DNA of 64,000 bases from Nemophila menziesii. Its lineage: Eukaryota; Streptophyta; Magnoliopsida; Boraginales; Hydrophyllaceae. Below, one piece after another: positions 1 through 12,550 of the stretch. The DNA lies in NCBI GenBank assembly GCA_029959085.1, contig JARWIR010000016.1:21833499-21897498 (forward strand), given 5' to 3'. The position numbers and the translations under genes were made by a program. The notes below the pieces were generated by a model. It did no database searches, was not told the DNA's origin, and saw only the letters and a program-made list of their open reading frames with translations. Position 1 is the first letter of the stretch, and every line of letters starts with the position of its first letter.

Positions 1-2305
1 ATGATATTATTATTTGTAACCCTTTGCCGAAATTTGAAAAAGAAAAATATAAAGAAAATTATAAGAGACATGACTTTTCACATCAAAATGATGGTCATGG
101 GTCTCTTGTACAAAAAAGAAGAAAAGAAATGAAAAAGAAAGAATAGAAAGAAAGAATAAAATAAATCGGCAAAGTGGAATATTTTTGGAAATCATCTTAG
201 TTTATTTGGGTTGACATTGGGGACGCAACATTAATGCGTCAAATGTGTGAGTGAGAACATTTTTGAGCGTAAACTCAAGCTCGAGGACACTGTTGATGGT
301 AAGTGAGGAGAGAGCCAAAAGCTCACTTCAAATTTACCAAATATACATCCATACCGTCCTTAAGCCATTATTAAAACCATAAAGACCTCGTGATTCCTAA
401 GTGCATAGTGAATTTATTATTCTGTTGGTAGGGAATATACTAGGTGGAGCGTTCAAAGCAAGGTAGGATTGATGACCACCCAATAGCCATCATACAGATA
501 TGAGTACAAGTGTAACCTTCAAGCATTGCAACTTTAATTTTATGATTGCGATTATTTATGTTCGATTTTGCATGATAATTGTATGTGTATACTAATTCTT
601 AGAGTTTTGCTATATGAGATTTATCTTAAGAATTGCTTTAGGTGTATTTACTAGCTTCTATTTGTTCTTGCGTTTACTTCTACCCCTTGTTTTGTTTTGT
701 TTTGCTTTGTCGGGACGACAAAGGTCTGAGTTGGGGGTCTTGATGTCTCCTTAATTGTTCTTATTTTCGACCCTTAGGAGACATCATTTTTGGTGTTTAT
801 TTAATCAATTTGATAGACTTTTGGACTAAATATGCAATAATATGATTTTTCTCTTTTATTTCTAGCATTTTTAATTTATTAAGCTTTTGCGCGTAATATC
901 GGTATTTTTAGTGTAAAGTTTACAGTTTTTAGATGTTAGCTAGAAGAGGAATCCGAGGAGAAAGTCAAAGATCATGATATGGAGTCAAGACTTGAAGATA
1001 AATCCCGAAGATATAATTTTTAGAGCTGAAATTCTATTTTCCAGGCCATATATTGCTGATTTCGAGGTTCTTAAGCGATGATTTAGCCGCTGACCTTTGA
1101 AGAGAAAACATTCCTTATCGAGTTACGGAACTTTAGCAACTGGAATGAGGTCAATCGGAGTCATAACGAAGCGGGAAAAGCCGTTTTAGTGAAGGTGTAT
1201 CAGCAGTTACGGGATTTTGGGCTTAGAATTTGGGCTTGGACATTTAATTAGTGTTTTATTCTTAGGTCCAAGCCCTAATCCGTTTTTACACTTATAAAAG
1301 GAGCCTTTGACTTCTATTTTCACAACAATTCACATTCTGCAAGATTAAAACACCAGAGAGAAGCAACAGAAGGAAGAAAGAAGAAGCTACAAGAGCTGGA
1401 GAGGGTCTATATCTCCGTTAGTAGTCATTCCTATTCCGGAAATTAGGTTCTTTTTATCTTAAATTTGTAAACAATATGAATTCCCTTTTATTTAATTTAG
1501 TTTTGTTTTCAATTAATATGAGCTAAACATTTATTAGCGCTTGAGAATGCTATATGGGTAATTCCCAAATCTTATTGAATTTCATATGTTGAATTTGGGT
1601 TTATGTTAAATTAAATTAGATTGTGTCTTTTACTCTTTTCGATAAATTGTGAATGTTTACTGTTTTTAGCGTCATGAACTAGGAACAGGTATTAGTATCT
1701 AGGCTATTCCAATTAGTGGCAATTGGATCATCCTGACGGAGGGTTTAGATACAGAACCATTTATTCAATCTAGGATAGAAGCTATTGATTCTGACAAACT
1801 TAGCTAATTCTAAGGCCAATGAGGTAATAAAACTTAAACATCCAAAAGTGGATCATATTTACCCTGACGGAACTAGTGACACTCTAGGATCGCCTTATAG
1901 TCCACCCTGACGGGGGTATAAGGAGTTTAGAATCCCGACCATCGTAATTGACCAATTTAACCCTTAAACAGCATAGGCTATGAAATAGGATTAGGATGAC
2001 CCCTTGCGTTCTCAAGTGCTATCTTCTCATATTTGCGTTTTACATCATTCTACTTGCGTCTTGGCTTTTAATTGCATCTTCCATTTAGTCTTTTATTACT
2101 TAGCATTAATACAAAACCAAACAAACATATTATCTTTATTTGTTTTCATAAGTGTAATCAATCATTAATAGATAAGCATTGTAGTCAACCATCCCGTCCT
2201 TGGAACGAATCTGTTTTATCAACTATATTACTTGGGACAACCGTACACTTGCGGTTGTGGTTCGATTATTTATTGCATATTTTTAGAACACACAAAGGAC
2301 CACCA
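1..2305 (+). mobile_element. Gypsy-like retroelement, 3' internal region plus 3' LTR
   Basis: The first 740 bases align by eye, in opposite orientation, with 2306-3540 and 33724-34860. Shared blocks include the stretch around 240-390 reading 'aactcaagctcgagg', 'gagagccaaaagctcact' and 'ataccgtcctta'. A purine-rich tract (GAGTTGGGGGTCT, 729-741) abuts TGATGTCTCC at 741, as a polypurine tract abuts a 3' LTR. No coding domain survives, so the element looks non-autonomous or its coding part lies upstream of the window. Assignment to the gypsy Tat/Athila side is inference from LTR length and layout. Confidence 0.6.
741..2305 (+). repeat. LTR copy A of the 1.5-kb LTR family
   Basis: Begins TGATGTCTCC and ends GGACCACCA, about 1565 bp. 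It is the same family as 13244-14732, 32180-33723 (reverse), 35789-37373 and 61708-63207. The first 55 bases carry an inverted repeat, GATGTCTCC then GGAGACATC, which the relatives retain in whole or part. It is preceded by a polypurine tract, so it is read as a 3' LTR, not a solo LTR. A TATA-like AT-rich stretch near 1290-1300 (acttataaaagg) is a possible promoter. Confidence 0.65.
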
Positions 2306-3540
2306 GGAAGTCTCTAAAATATCAGCCAAGTCAAATAAGCACGAGAGAAGGGGAATGTAAAGAATAGTCCTAAAGCAACTACCTAAAGAGTTTCATGTAA
2401 TAATATTTACAAACTAATAAATATTTATATACTTATCATACAAACGATTAACATGGTTTAAGTTCAAGATTAGATTAGCTATGCAATGCACGAATGAGAG
2501 GTTCTTGTCTTAGTTCGATATGGAGGCTGTAAATTGTTCATCGATCCTAACATAGTCTCTAATGGTCCATCTAACTACTCTTTATTGGTTCAATCGCTCC
2601 TACATCACATAGTTAAGAATCATAAGGTCTTTAAGGTTGTAATGTAGACTTAGGGACGGTATGATCGTATATTTGGATAATATAGAGTGGGCTTTTGGCT
2701 CTTTCCTCACTAGTCATCAACGAATCACCCTAGAGCTTGAGTTACTCTCATAAATGTTCCCACTCAACCCAAGATTTGATGCACTTAATTCGCATCCCAA
2801 ATAACCCAATATAATACATCAAGATGATCACATAAAAGTTCCACTTTGCTGCTCCAATTCATATAATCTTTTTCATATTTCTTTCTTTTGTAAGTTAGCC
2901 ATGACTCTCTTTTTGATGTGAGATATCATGCTACTTCTTTCAACATATTTCTTTTCTTTTCAATACCTTTTCTTTTACGTTGGTAAAAGGTTACAATGAA
3001 AACAAGCGATTCATCATGAAAAACACAGTTACATATCTTCAAAAACCCACACGATACTCTTTCCCATAATCGTATCCAACCACCCCAAACTCAAGCTCTA
3101 AAATGTCTGTCTTAGCATGGATATTTGAGTATGGGTCATATAGAAATGTCCTATAATCTAAGGGGTATGGCTTGTAACGTGGCTAATAAAAGGCTTTAGA
3201 AAGGATAGAAAGGGTTGAGATGGATAATAATCAATTAAAATTTGACAAAAAGGTAAAAGATAACAAGGATCTTATCAGAGAACCGCCTTAATCACTTTCC
3301 TAACTATGCATTTTCGTTCCCTTCTCACCTCTAGCACGTTCATTAAACAGGTTTATCAACTAGCTCAGATCTCACAGTCTACACACCCTACAAGGCTCTC
3401 TAATTCAAACTTACTTCTACCACAGTGCTTACTATTCCTTTATTTACAATGAAGGTGTGTTTTCATGTTCATGTTTTAAAGCATACAATATTGCTAGTTC
3501 ATAAGCAAATTACCCCCCTGGCAGACATACCTTTCCCCCT
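2306..3540 (-). mobile_element. Internal 3' region of the same element, inverted
   Basis: The minus strand is homologous to 1-740 and to 33724-34860, which lies in the same orientation. Shared blocks include 'accaccccaaactcaagctc', 'aaaggctttaga' and 'tttatcaactag.tcaga'. No LTR of its own follows at the low-coordinate end; it runs straight into the end of LTR copy A. This suits insertion of element A into an older copy of its own family. No protein domain is recognised. The right border near 3540 is approximate. Confidence 0.55.
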
Positions 3541-4532
3541 GCCTGATATATGATCTCCTCATATCTGACTTTGTAAACCTTCTCTGGACCCGAGATGGTA
3601 TCAACAACTTATATTAGATTATCACCTTCCATATCACACCTCACTTTCCTCCTTTATATTCCATTTACAAGGAGTTTTAGATTAGCCTATGTGTTTCATT
3701 GTTCTATGCCTAGTATGATTGGTCACTATATAGTTGTGTATGCGTTAATAAGCCACATACTAATGATTATGTGAGTCTCCAAGGTGGAAATTGAGTATAT
3801 GACTTCAAATTTCTTATTGAGTTGTAAGTATTGCTACACAATGAGTGCAAATTTTCTTCGATCTCTTTGATCATTTCTGCATCTATGATCCCTGGAGTTG
3901 CTGATTCATTCTCTTAAGATAATGGCTCCATGAGTTTTTTTCCTTTTTATGTGATGTTTGTAATCCGTTAGGATGTGATGTGAACTACGTTTGATTGCTT
4001 TAATGAACTATGTTGCGAGGTTTACACAGACAATGCCAAATTGTAGAGGTTATTTTCTACAACATAAATCTCATATCAGAGTCCATCAATCCTTTTGGTT
4101 GGCACAAACAACTATTAAGAATCAAGTTATCATAACGATTTAGAAATAGTTCGATTCCTAAGAAACACATCAATGAGATCGTTCCGGCGAGGGAGGAGGG
4201 GGGGGGGGGGGGGTCCTTTGAGAGTTGATTGTGAGTGTGATAGATATGATTGAGTGGGTATTAACGTTTTGTGAGCTCTACGAGTGTATCCCTTTTCAAC
4301 CTAAGGGGAGAGTCCCTTATAGATACAATTATTAGCCTCCAACTCATAATTTAGTCCCCTAACCGTCCTTTTATGTGACCAAAATTAAATGTATGTGTAT
4401 AAAAACTTATGATAGAGATAGCGTATCTATATTCCATATACCCATAAAAGGCTTCATGAGTCTATACATGTTAGGGCCTACTTAGGATGGGGTGTTGTGC
4501 ATCCTTTGGCCCATATCAAGTTTTGGAATTAT
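3541..4532. other. Unassigned intergenic stretch with a 16-G run
   Basis: No gene or recognisable element was found. It holds an uninterrupted run of 16 G at 4198-4213. It may be further decayed internal sequence of the neighbouring retroelement. Confidence 0.5.
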
Positions 4533-4539
4533 TAAAGGA

Positions 4540-4899
4540 GGAGTAAATACAACTGTTACCCCCTATACTATGGGCCGATTGACTACTTACCCCTATTGTT
4601 TAAAATGAAACTGTTTACCCCCTATACTAAGTTTTTGTGACTCGTTTACCCCATGTTTTCTCCACTTAACGGAATCCATGCACGTTTTTGTGAATATTTA
4701 CCCCCTATACAAAAATATTCTAAAACTTAGTATAGGGGGTAAATAGTAAAAAAAAAGGTACGTGGAGCCGCTAAGTGGGGGAAACATGGGGTAACGAGTC
4801 ACGAAAACTTAGTATAGGGGGTCAAAAGTCGCATTTTAAATAGTAGGGGGTAAGTAGTAAATCGGCCCATAGTACAAGGGGTAACGGTTGTATTTAGTC
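4540..4899. mobile_element. Long-TIR MITE (Mutator-like or hAT-like)
   Basis: Two arms of about 130 bp are inverted copies. The left begins GAGTAAATACAAC and the right, reversed, GACTAAATACAAC; both continue into a block ending CTATGGGCCGATT. The arms are rich in TACCCCCTATACTA motifs. The flanks show the same 7 bases, TAAAGGA, at 4533-4539 and 4900-4906; extended to 8 bases there is one mismatch. Length is 360 bp with no coding capacity. An 8-9 bp duplication would fit Mutator and 8 bp would fit hAT. Confidence 0.75.
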
Positions 4900-4906
4900 T
4901 AAAGGA

Positions 4907-5710
4907 AATTCAGTGAATTTCTTTTGTAATTTATTCATGCTCTTGGAAAAAGTGAAAAAAGTTATTTTTCCTTTGGAAAAAGTACCACATTGGAATTAGA
5001 GAAGAGAGAAAATGAGTTTATATTATTTTATCCTCTTATCTATTTCAAAAATCCTAAGACTACAGAGACTAAATTTGAAATAAGAAGACTCCACACGCGC
5101 ACACCACCCGCCCAATCGGGCTTGACGGTGGCAAAAATTAAGTTTTGTAGATATTATTTATACTAATTCCTGACCTTTTATGTTAATTCAGTCAGAAGAC
5201 AAAACGTCCAAAACTTGAATGACTTCTTCCCAATGTACATAAACCTTTACCTTAATGACTCGCCTGTTACGAATGTTACAAGAGTTTGTCCAGATTCGTG
5301 CCTCAATCAGCTGTTAGAAAACTGTTCAGGTTCATGGAAGACTTTCAAACTTTTGCAACATGTGAAATGTCTGCCTTTATGAAGAACAGTTTATTGACCA
5401 AACATTAATGTGAACGTTTCTGGAAGGTTTCATCTCCTATGTAAAGAGTTATAATCATTTTCAAAAGGATAGTACAACAATTCAGAAAGCTCTCTTCTTC
5501 ATATTCTTTCTTTAACGTTTCTAGAGCATAGTGGTCATACACTAGTGATACATTGTTAGAGATATCGGTTATACCCGAAATATCGTTTTTAACGCAAGCA
5601 TTAGTCGTATCATTTATAATTTCTAAATTATGTATTAGTTTTGTACTCCATTTCATTTTCGTGTAATTGCTAGAATTTACGATTTTATAATATATACAAA
5701 ATCATTTTGA
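4907..5710. other. Unassigned stretch
   Basis: No feature recognised. An 83-codon open frame at 5405-5656 on the minus strand has no recognisable motif and is treated as chance. Confidence 0.5.
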
Positions 5711-6220
5711 TTTTTTTTGGGACAAGAGAAAGAACCTTCTTTCATCCAATGCCCATCCTTGTGAGACTTCCTTGAAGATCGAAACTTATTTCCCCCCCCC
5801 TTTGTTGGCTCCGTGTCTAGCGTGCTTTGCAAGACAGACTGCCTGACTGTTCCCCCTTCTCGGTATGTGTCGGAAGGATAACGGCGCAGCTTGGTTCGCC
5901 AACCGAATAATTTGGGGAATAATCAGTTGAATAGTCCATCTTGCCGCTGACACCTGCATAATACCTTGTATTAGATCAAGGTTATTAGAATAAACTATCT
6001 TCGTACATCTCGGGTATTCTGTGCATTGATGCAGTGCTTCAAGAACCGCTATAGCTTCGTCTTTTAAGACTGTGTTGCATCTTGTCGTTGTTTGTCCAGT
6101 CCTTTGGTGTTTTCCGTATGATCCCTATATTTGTTGGTTCAAATTTAGTATTAAAAGAGACATCACACATGAATGTAATGTCTTCCGTGTCTTTGATCAA
6201 TGTGATTTTTTTTTACCAAC
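5711..6220 (-). mobile_element. 5'-truncated LINE fragment, RNase H domain
   Basis: On the minus strand the fragment reads as the C-terminal RNase H of a plant L1-type LINE. It has CDVSF for the first catalytic Asp, KDEAIA for the Glu, then a block ending in QVSAARW and RHIPRR as in the LINE at 21.2 kb. The third catalytic site reads SNN where SDN is expected, and the fourth has lost its Asp. Frames shift between blocks. The 3' end has a short A tract (T8 on the plus strand, 5711-5718). It is a dead copy. Confidence 0.75.
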
Positions 6221-7178
6221 ATCAAGGACATTTATTGCACTATAAGATGATGACATATGTTTATAAATTTTGTGAACATAACTTTATTTTTACCATTAGA
6301 TATATATCACGGCCGACCCAAATCATTTGTTATACTATCTTATAAATTTCATTCTCTTTGGGTGACAAGTATTGTTGATTTGCATAACAAGTTTTTTTCT
6401 CATAAACATGAGAAAACTAATATCCAAAACGTGTGATTTTTCATTGTTACAAAGGAGCCGTGCATGATGGATCATAGATTGGCATCAAATTGACTTACAT
6501 TACATTTAGTTAGAATACGGTGCGGAGAAAAGTTTTGCTTGGGAATCTTTTACTTTATTTATATGGCTGCTTTAGTTTGAAACATAGCAGGTGATATGTC
6601 GAGGCATATAATCCATACAATTATTACTTGCACACATTCTTCCTTGTGCAAGATGAGAAGGTATAATTGGAAAAGAGAGGTACGATATATTTGTCTAAGT
6701 TATATATGGGTATAATGAATAAGTTAGTGCGTTGGTGTTTTGATGGATACCAAATATAATATCTTAGAATAAACGTAATAACCTTTTTAACTATGACCAA
6801 AAATGAGGAAAATTAGGCAAAACTAAGTATTATGACATATTATCTTACTACCTCCCTGACTTTCATCCTTCTTTTTCTTAATACATTGAAAATCATATGG
6901 TCGGAAATATATCACATGCTAAACCATTTTTAAGTGAAAAGAATAGATCATTTTAGATATTTTTCATCCACAACAATCGCAAATCGGGAGGTTGGTGAAA
7001 CTCCAAAGGAAACAAAAGGCTTATGAGACAAATGAATCACGACCATCCAATTTAACATCTCAATAAATCTTGACCATTTTAAAAATTTGATTCTATCTCG
7101 ATATATTTTGTATGAGTTATATATATATACTACAATTGATTCTCAATGTTAACTCTTTTATCAGTGACATGAGGTTTG
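6221..7178. other. Unassigned AT-rich stretch
   Basis: No gene or repeat was recognised. An 87-codon plus-strand open frame at 6082-6345 overlaps the LINE antisense and has no motif of its own. Confidence 0.5.
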
Positions 7179-7187
7179 CTAGAATAC

Positions 7188-8041
7188 TTTTTTTTTTGTT
7201 CAAAGCATAATATATTGATAGATAGAAAAGAGGTTACAAAGTTACCCTACCCCTATCGGGTCCATGTCACCATAAAGAATAGATGCTAACTGGGGAGGGA
7301 TACACACATCCCAGTCACCAAACAAACTGCTTAAGAGCTGTTGTTTAGCGACCCAGTCAGCTGCAAGATTCTTACTCCTAGAAATAAGAGTAAAAAAAGG
7401 ACTCGAAAGTTCCGCCAAAAAATAAATATTACAAATAATGTTCTTAATAGAATGATTAGAGATGGGTAATCCTGAAGAAAGGGGCTTCATCATAAGCTCA
7501 GCATCATTCTCAATAATAACGCTTCCAAAAGGGTAGTTAAGAGCCATCTCAGTTGCTTTAAGGATCCCCGTGGCTTCTGCTTCTAACACCGAATCAGTCT
7601 CGATATTCCAACTTTTACCTGTTACAAGTTCACCATTAGGGTTTCTAACTAAACAAGCAATTGCTGCTCCTTTATCTGAATAAGCAGCATCACAGTTTAT
7701 TTTAAATTTGTTGAGGGGAGGTTTTTTCCATTTTTCTTTGAATTTAATGTTTAGGTGTCCATTGTTGTTATTTATTTGTGTTAATGCTTGGGTTGAGGTA
7801 ACCTCTCTATTAAAATTATCAAGATAATTAATATCATTTGGGTTTGAAATTTTAAAGTATTCTTTCCAATTTTCGATTGAATTGTTAATGGTTCTAATAG
7901 GGTCACACCTTTTACCATTATAAATAAAATTATTTCTATTCTTCCAAATTTACCAAAAGGTGGTACAAATAAGTTCTAGAATTCTATCTTTTTTTTTAAA
8001 AGTATTTGTAATTTGTTGAACAAAGTTTAAAATCCATCGAT
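7188..8041 (-). mobile_element. 5'-truncated LINE with RNase H and 9-bp target duplication
   Basis: The minus strand encodes the end of a LINE zinc-finger/RT tail (motif TTFW..IWKNRN, with one stop) followed by an RNase H of the RVT_3 type. Catalytic residues are visible: CDAAYS, LEAEAT, ENDAEL and AADWVAKQ. The reading frame from about 7735 down to the stop at 7242 is open. An 11-A tail (T run 7188-7198) sits at the 3' end. CTAGAATAC occurs immediately outside both ends (7179-7187 and 8042-8050), a plausible target duplication. It is a different LINE lineage from the one at 21.2 kb. Confidence 0.8.
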
Positions 8042-8050
8042 CTAGAATAC

Positions 8051-9000
8051 ATTTCCACATTTAATTTTTTTTTTTTTGTCTAGACACACTTAATTGTTTC
8101 ACAACTAAACTTTCTATTTTGTCCAAAAAAAAAAAAAAACTGAACTTTCTATCGTTAGTTGTTAGAAATGGATTTTGATCCATAAAAAATGACTCACTTT
8201 TAACTCATTAAAGTTTAATTTCTGAAAGACTTTCACCGTGTGAGAAGTGATGTTGTTGTATGCTGTAAGTTCTTTTTTTTCACTAATCTTTTTAATTAAT
8301 ATATCTATAGTATTTTGTTTATTATTTATTTATACAAATCATACCACAACTATTTTATGACCATCGGAAGTTTTTTACCATATAAAAATGATGCTATATT
8401 ACTTTTAACCTAATCTCATCATTTTTATAATTTTCAGAATTGTGTAATTTAAGTATAATTATAGTTGTGCTTTTTTATTAATTATTTAAACAAATCCTAC
8501 AATGGCCATTTTATGACCACTGATAGCCTTTTACCGAATCAGAAGTAAAAGGATGGTGTGTGAGTTTTTTTTTCTACGATTATTATTATATAATATTCTT
8601 TACATAATTTTTTTCTGTTTGTTTACATTGAAGTGACAAGTTTCTGGGATCAAGAATGGCGTACGTTTTGGCACTGATGAATTGATCAGATTTCTTTGGT
8701 ATTGTCGAGGGATATATGTATGGTGATATATCCATATTTTATACAATTATGAGACGAATGGGTGTTTATAAAAAAAACATTTAGCATTTATGAGCTATTT
8801 TATATTTATGTCATCTCGATTATTTGAGATTTTTTTTATTACATAAGAGTATATTTTAGTTGATTAATTTATAGTTTTGTAGCTTTTTGTGCAACTATTA
8901 TTTGTGTTTGGTTGAATATTTTTCAGTTTATTTTTATCTCAAGAATTGTTTGTCTCTAACCAAACGTGTTATATTTTTTTTCTAAATTAATATTGTTAGA
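8051..9000. other. AT-rich stretch, possible Helitron body
   Basis: No gene. Two loosely similar 65-base blocks occur at about 8325-8390 and 8485-8550, sharing 'ttttatgacca' and 'ttttacc'. If 9001-9028 is a Helitron 3' end, part of this stretch should be its body, but no 5' TC terminus could be placed. Confidence 0.4.
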
Positions 9001-9137
<137 letters not shown>

Positions 9138-9924
9138 TTATGTATCTCTGTGTATGTGTGTTTGATTTCTTTGGCTAACCATTCATGTCGAGACAAAAAG
9201 TGTAGACAAAAATCATCACTTAGTATCCTCTTTTTGAAGAAAGCTCTTGGTAAGGCGAAATGGTTTTTCTTCATCAAACCACAAGCCTCGGTTAGTATAG
9301 ATTATGGTAACTTTACTTGTCTCATTATATGATTATCTTGTCTCTTCTGAATGCTTTTTACCTACATCGGTGTATATTGATCATTGTTATGTTTAGCTAA
9401 GGATATTTGAGGCATTGTGTATTTACTTTATATATGCATATCCCTCTTACTTGAGATAATTTATATGGCATACTATGTCTTATGGGAGATTTTTCAAGCT
9501 ATTATACTTGATTAGGCTTGCATTTTTCATTATAACTCACCCTCTTTTTGATGAATTCAAAGGAAGAAATATCTTGATTAAATAAAATAAAATCATGCTT
9601 AATTATATTACTTGTGATCGATTATTTCATGACATGTTGAAATATTATACTAAAATGCTATGATTATTCAAATGTCATATTCCCTACTCTACTTGCTACA
9701 TATTTCCTTATTTTCATCATGACTATTAGGTCACTTATATTTACTTGAGATATACGCTTTATGTTAGGGGGGGTTCATGCATGTAAAATAGGTTATATGT
9801 TCTTATGTTTATCATCTCATTATACATGCACTATGGGGGGGGGGGGGGGGGGGAGAGTCGTTCCTATAAGACTTCATATATGTTTCATATTATATCATTA
9901 TTGGAGTGTATTGGTGTAATTCGT
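9138..9924. other. Unassigned; possible copia 3' internal region, with a 19-G run
   Basis: No protein motif is recognised. It lies just upstream of a copia-like polypurine tract, so it may be decayed 3' internal sequence of that element. It includes a pure run of 19 G at 9835-9853. Confidence 0.4.
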
Positions 9925-10300
9925 CATCATCAAAAAGGGAGGAAATGTTGGCTTAATGTCCCTTTCTAGTTTGTTTCTATGTGACAACTCTGAAATTTTG
10001 TAGGTTTCTAATTTATTGATTACTTGTAATCATACTTGCAACATATCTTGTATCAATTGTACAATCATTGTAATCATAAACACTTAACATAAGACTCAAA
10101 CACACTTGATATATTTTAGGCACAAATATGAGTTGAATGCTTCCTAAGACATAACTTGTTATGCGAAATGAATTTACAAAAAAATTCAACTATAAAATTT
10201 CTTATATGAATATTTAGAACACGTCACATGTTAGAATTTCATGAGCTTTCATATAAGTTGAGCCCTTTCTAGAGTATAAATTCTCTTGTGTATTAATATT
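9925..10300 (+). mobile_element. Possible copia (SIRE-type) polypurine tract and LTR start
   Basis: The string 'catcatcaaaaagggagg' (9924-9941) followed by TGTTGG (9945) resembles the junction of the last open frame, polypurine tract and 3' LTR in SIRE/Maximus-type copia elements. The right border is arbitrary because no LTR end was found. Confidence 0.4.
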
Positions 10301-11030
10301 TTTTAAAGTGGTCAAGTACATAATTGTTTATTAACACATATAGAGCACTTCATAAGTTGGTAGAAAGATAATATAATCATATTCTACATATTCCTAAAGA
10401 TGTATATTTTTTTGATATTATTAAACATGTTTTATGTCATAACTTGATATGTGTTGTGAATATGAATAAGTCATGAACTTTCAACTATTTTATAATTTTA
10501 TTATGAATATTTCACATGAATAAAGTTTTTACATATGAGAGATGAATTAAAATATTCTTAACTGTGCAATACGGTTCGATACTGGGATCCCACTCCAGTC
10601 AAAACCAGGATTTTGATTTAAACCGGCTGCTAGTTTTGAGCAAATACCAAAATATCGATCTAGGGTTTTATGACATTTATTATATCCATATAAAATTGTA
10701 GTCATTGGTCAAGTACAAGCCACATAGAATTAAGAGAGTGGAAATGAAATCGGTATATGCCTATTTCGGAGGAACCGGGATACCGGGTTGGTAATATTTT
10801 CCCAATCACTCTGCCTATATAGACAAATCTTTTGGGATTCCCATATATATGGACTACATTTTATCTCACAACTAATCTATTACTCTTTACCACTTTCTTA
10901 TTTCATTGGAGACAAAATTAATCAAAGAGATCCTCAAGCAAATTCTATATCTTATTATCATATTATAACTTTTATATACTTCATAGTATTATCCACTCTT
11001 TAGGAGTATAAAATACATTATTGTAATATC
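10301..11030. other. Unassigned AT-rich stretch
   Basis: No gene seen. The 71-codon open frame at 10788-11003 has no recognisable motif. Confidence 0.5.
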
Positions 11031-11408
11031 TTCTTTTTCATTAACAAGAATTTTATACAATTAATTAAAACATGTACAAAACAAGCCCCTATTTGACCAA
11101 GTGACTCTCTTAGTCAAACACGGCAAAAAAACAACTCTATATATCCATTACTAACCTAGCCGACTAACACAACATAAAAAACATAACAACAAAAGAGGAA
11201 ACTAAAACTAATTACTTTTGGAAACTTTCCAAGAATAGAAACCAAGGTAAAAGACACTACACATACATAAGCTAACCTACACTAAATCTAGTCTTGTCTA
11301 GCTCCCATCCACGCAGCAGCTCAGCACCTCCACTCTAGCAGAAACAACCTCACAAACCAACCAACACCAAAACCAAACAACCCTCACCAATCACCACCAA
11401 GCACCACC

Positions 11409-11966
11409 TCAATCTGCAGTATCCGAAACCCAAATCCCGCTCAGATTCCAATTCAAACAAAGCCTCACATTCCATGCATTCTTCTTAAACTTCTTCCTAA
11501 ATTTAAAAAAACACCTCACACCATTTTTAATATTCTTCACAACATCACTTTTACTCATCCTTTTTTTCTTGAATATCTTTTTGTTTCTGGTATCCCAAAT
11601 ATTATAAACATAGCTAGCAAAGCTTAAGCAGCATATACTATCAGTTAGAGCATTACTATTATGTTTCTTCAATTCTTTCATCCCAACTATTACTTTTATT
11701 ACTATGCCAGTCATTCAATCTGCAAACTTCCAAAAACCCTAAGTAAGCTCACAATGAACAAAGATACGGTCCTTGTTTTCAAGCTCCTTCTCACATAAAT
11801 AACAGACTCCATTAATATCCATATCCCACCCAAGCAATCTTTCCTTAGTATCCAATCGATTCTTACAAGCTATCCAAGTGTAGTACTGTTGCTTTGGTTT
11901 TATCCATTTATGCCATACAATCTCATGACAATCAACCTCAGGATAATTCCCTCTAAAATTATTCAT
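11409..11966 (-). pseudogene. LINE ORF2 C-terminal zf-RVT region
   Basis: Two open pieces (11739-11966 and 11409-11714) in different frames form the C-terminal part of LINE ORF2. The first carries the zf-RVT pattern: KPKQQYYTW, a leucine-rich RLDTKERL, then CYLCEKELENKDRIFVHC, matching W...C..C...E...H...C. The second has the usual IW..RNKKIF block and a basic tail ending at the natural stop. The frame change near 11720-11740 marks decay. The role of this domain is probably nucleic-acid binding during target-primed reverse transcription. Confidence 0.75.
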
Positions 11967-12550
11967 AATTTCAATATTTCAAAAACTATTAAACCCCCAA
12001 CTAATTACACCATTGTTTTCAGTCAACTTATACTCTCTAATCAAATGTACAACCCCATTTAGATTATCAGACATTCTCCACCAACCATTCACATAATATG
12101 CTCAACCTTCTTATTAATGTTGTAATTACCCAAGGATACACTATCACTAGAACAGAGCTCGACAATACTCTCCCTTCCAATCCACTTATCAGTTAGCATA
12201 TATGTGTTTTTCCATTACCAATTCTATGCTTAATGTACTCATAAGCTATATATCTAACATTTAACATAGCCCTCCATGTCCAAGTTAGAGAGATATCACA
12301 CTCAATGCTCCACACAGTCTTATTGTCCAGCCAATTTGAATACACCCACATTGACCAAATATTTTTTTTCTTACCATAAATCCTCCAAAATTCTCTAAGT
12401 ATAGCAGCCTAATTGATGTGGCAAGGCCTTGGCATAACCAAAACATCTTTCTCTTTACTCTTGCACAAATCATCCCAAGCTACTTTAGCACCATGAAAAT
12501 GAACTGAATTACCTTTCCAAAAAACCGGCTAAGAATAGACTCAATCTTGT

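Noticed and set aside
10565..10640. tRNA-like GGTTCGATACTGGGATCC
   Set aside because: Only a loose B-box resemblance; no cloverleaf with an acceptor stem could be built by eye.
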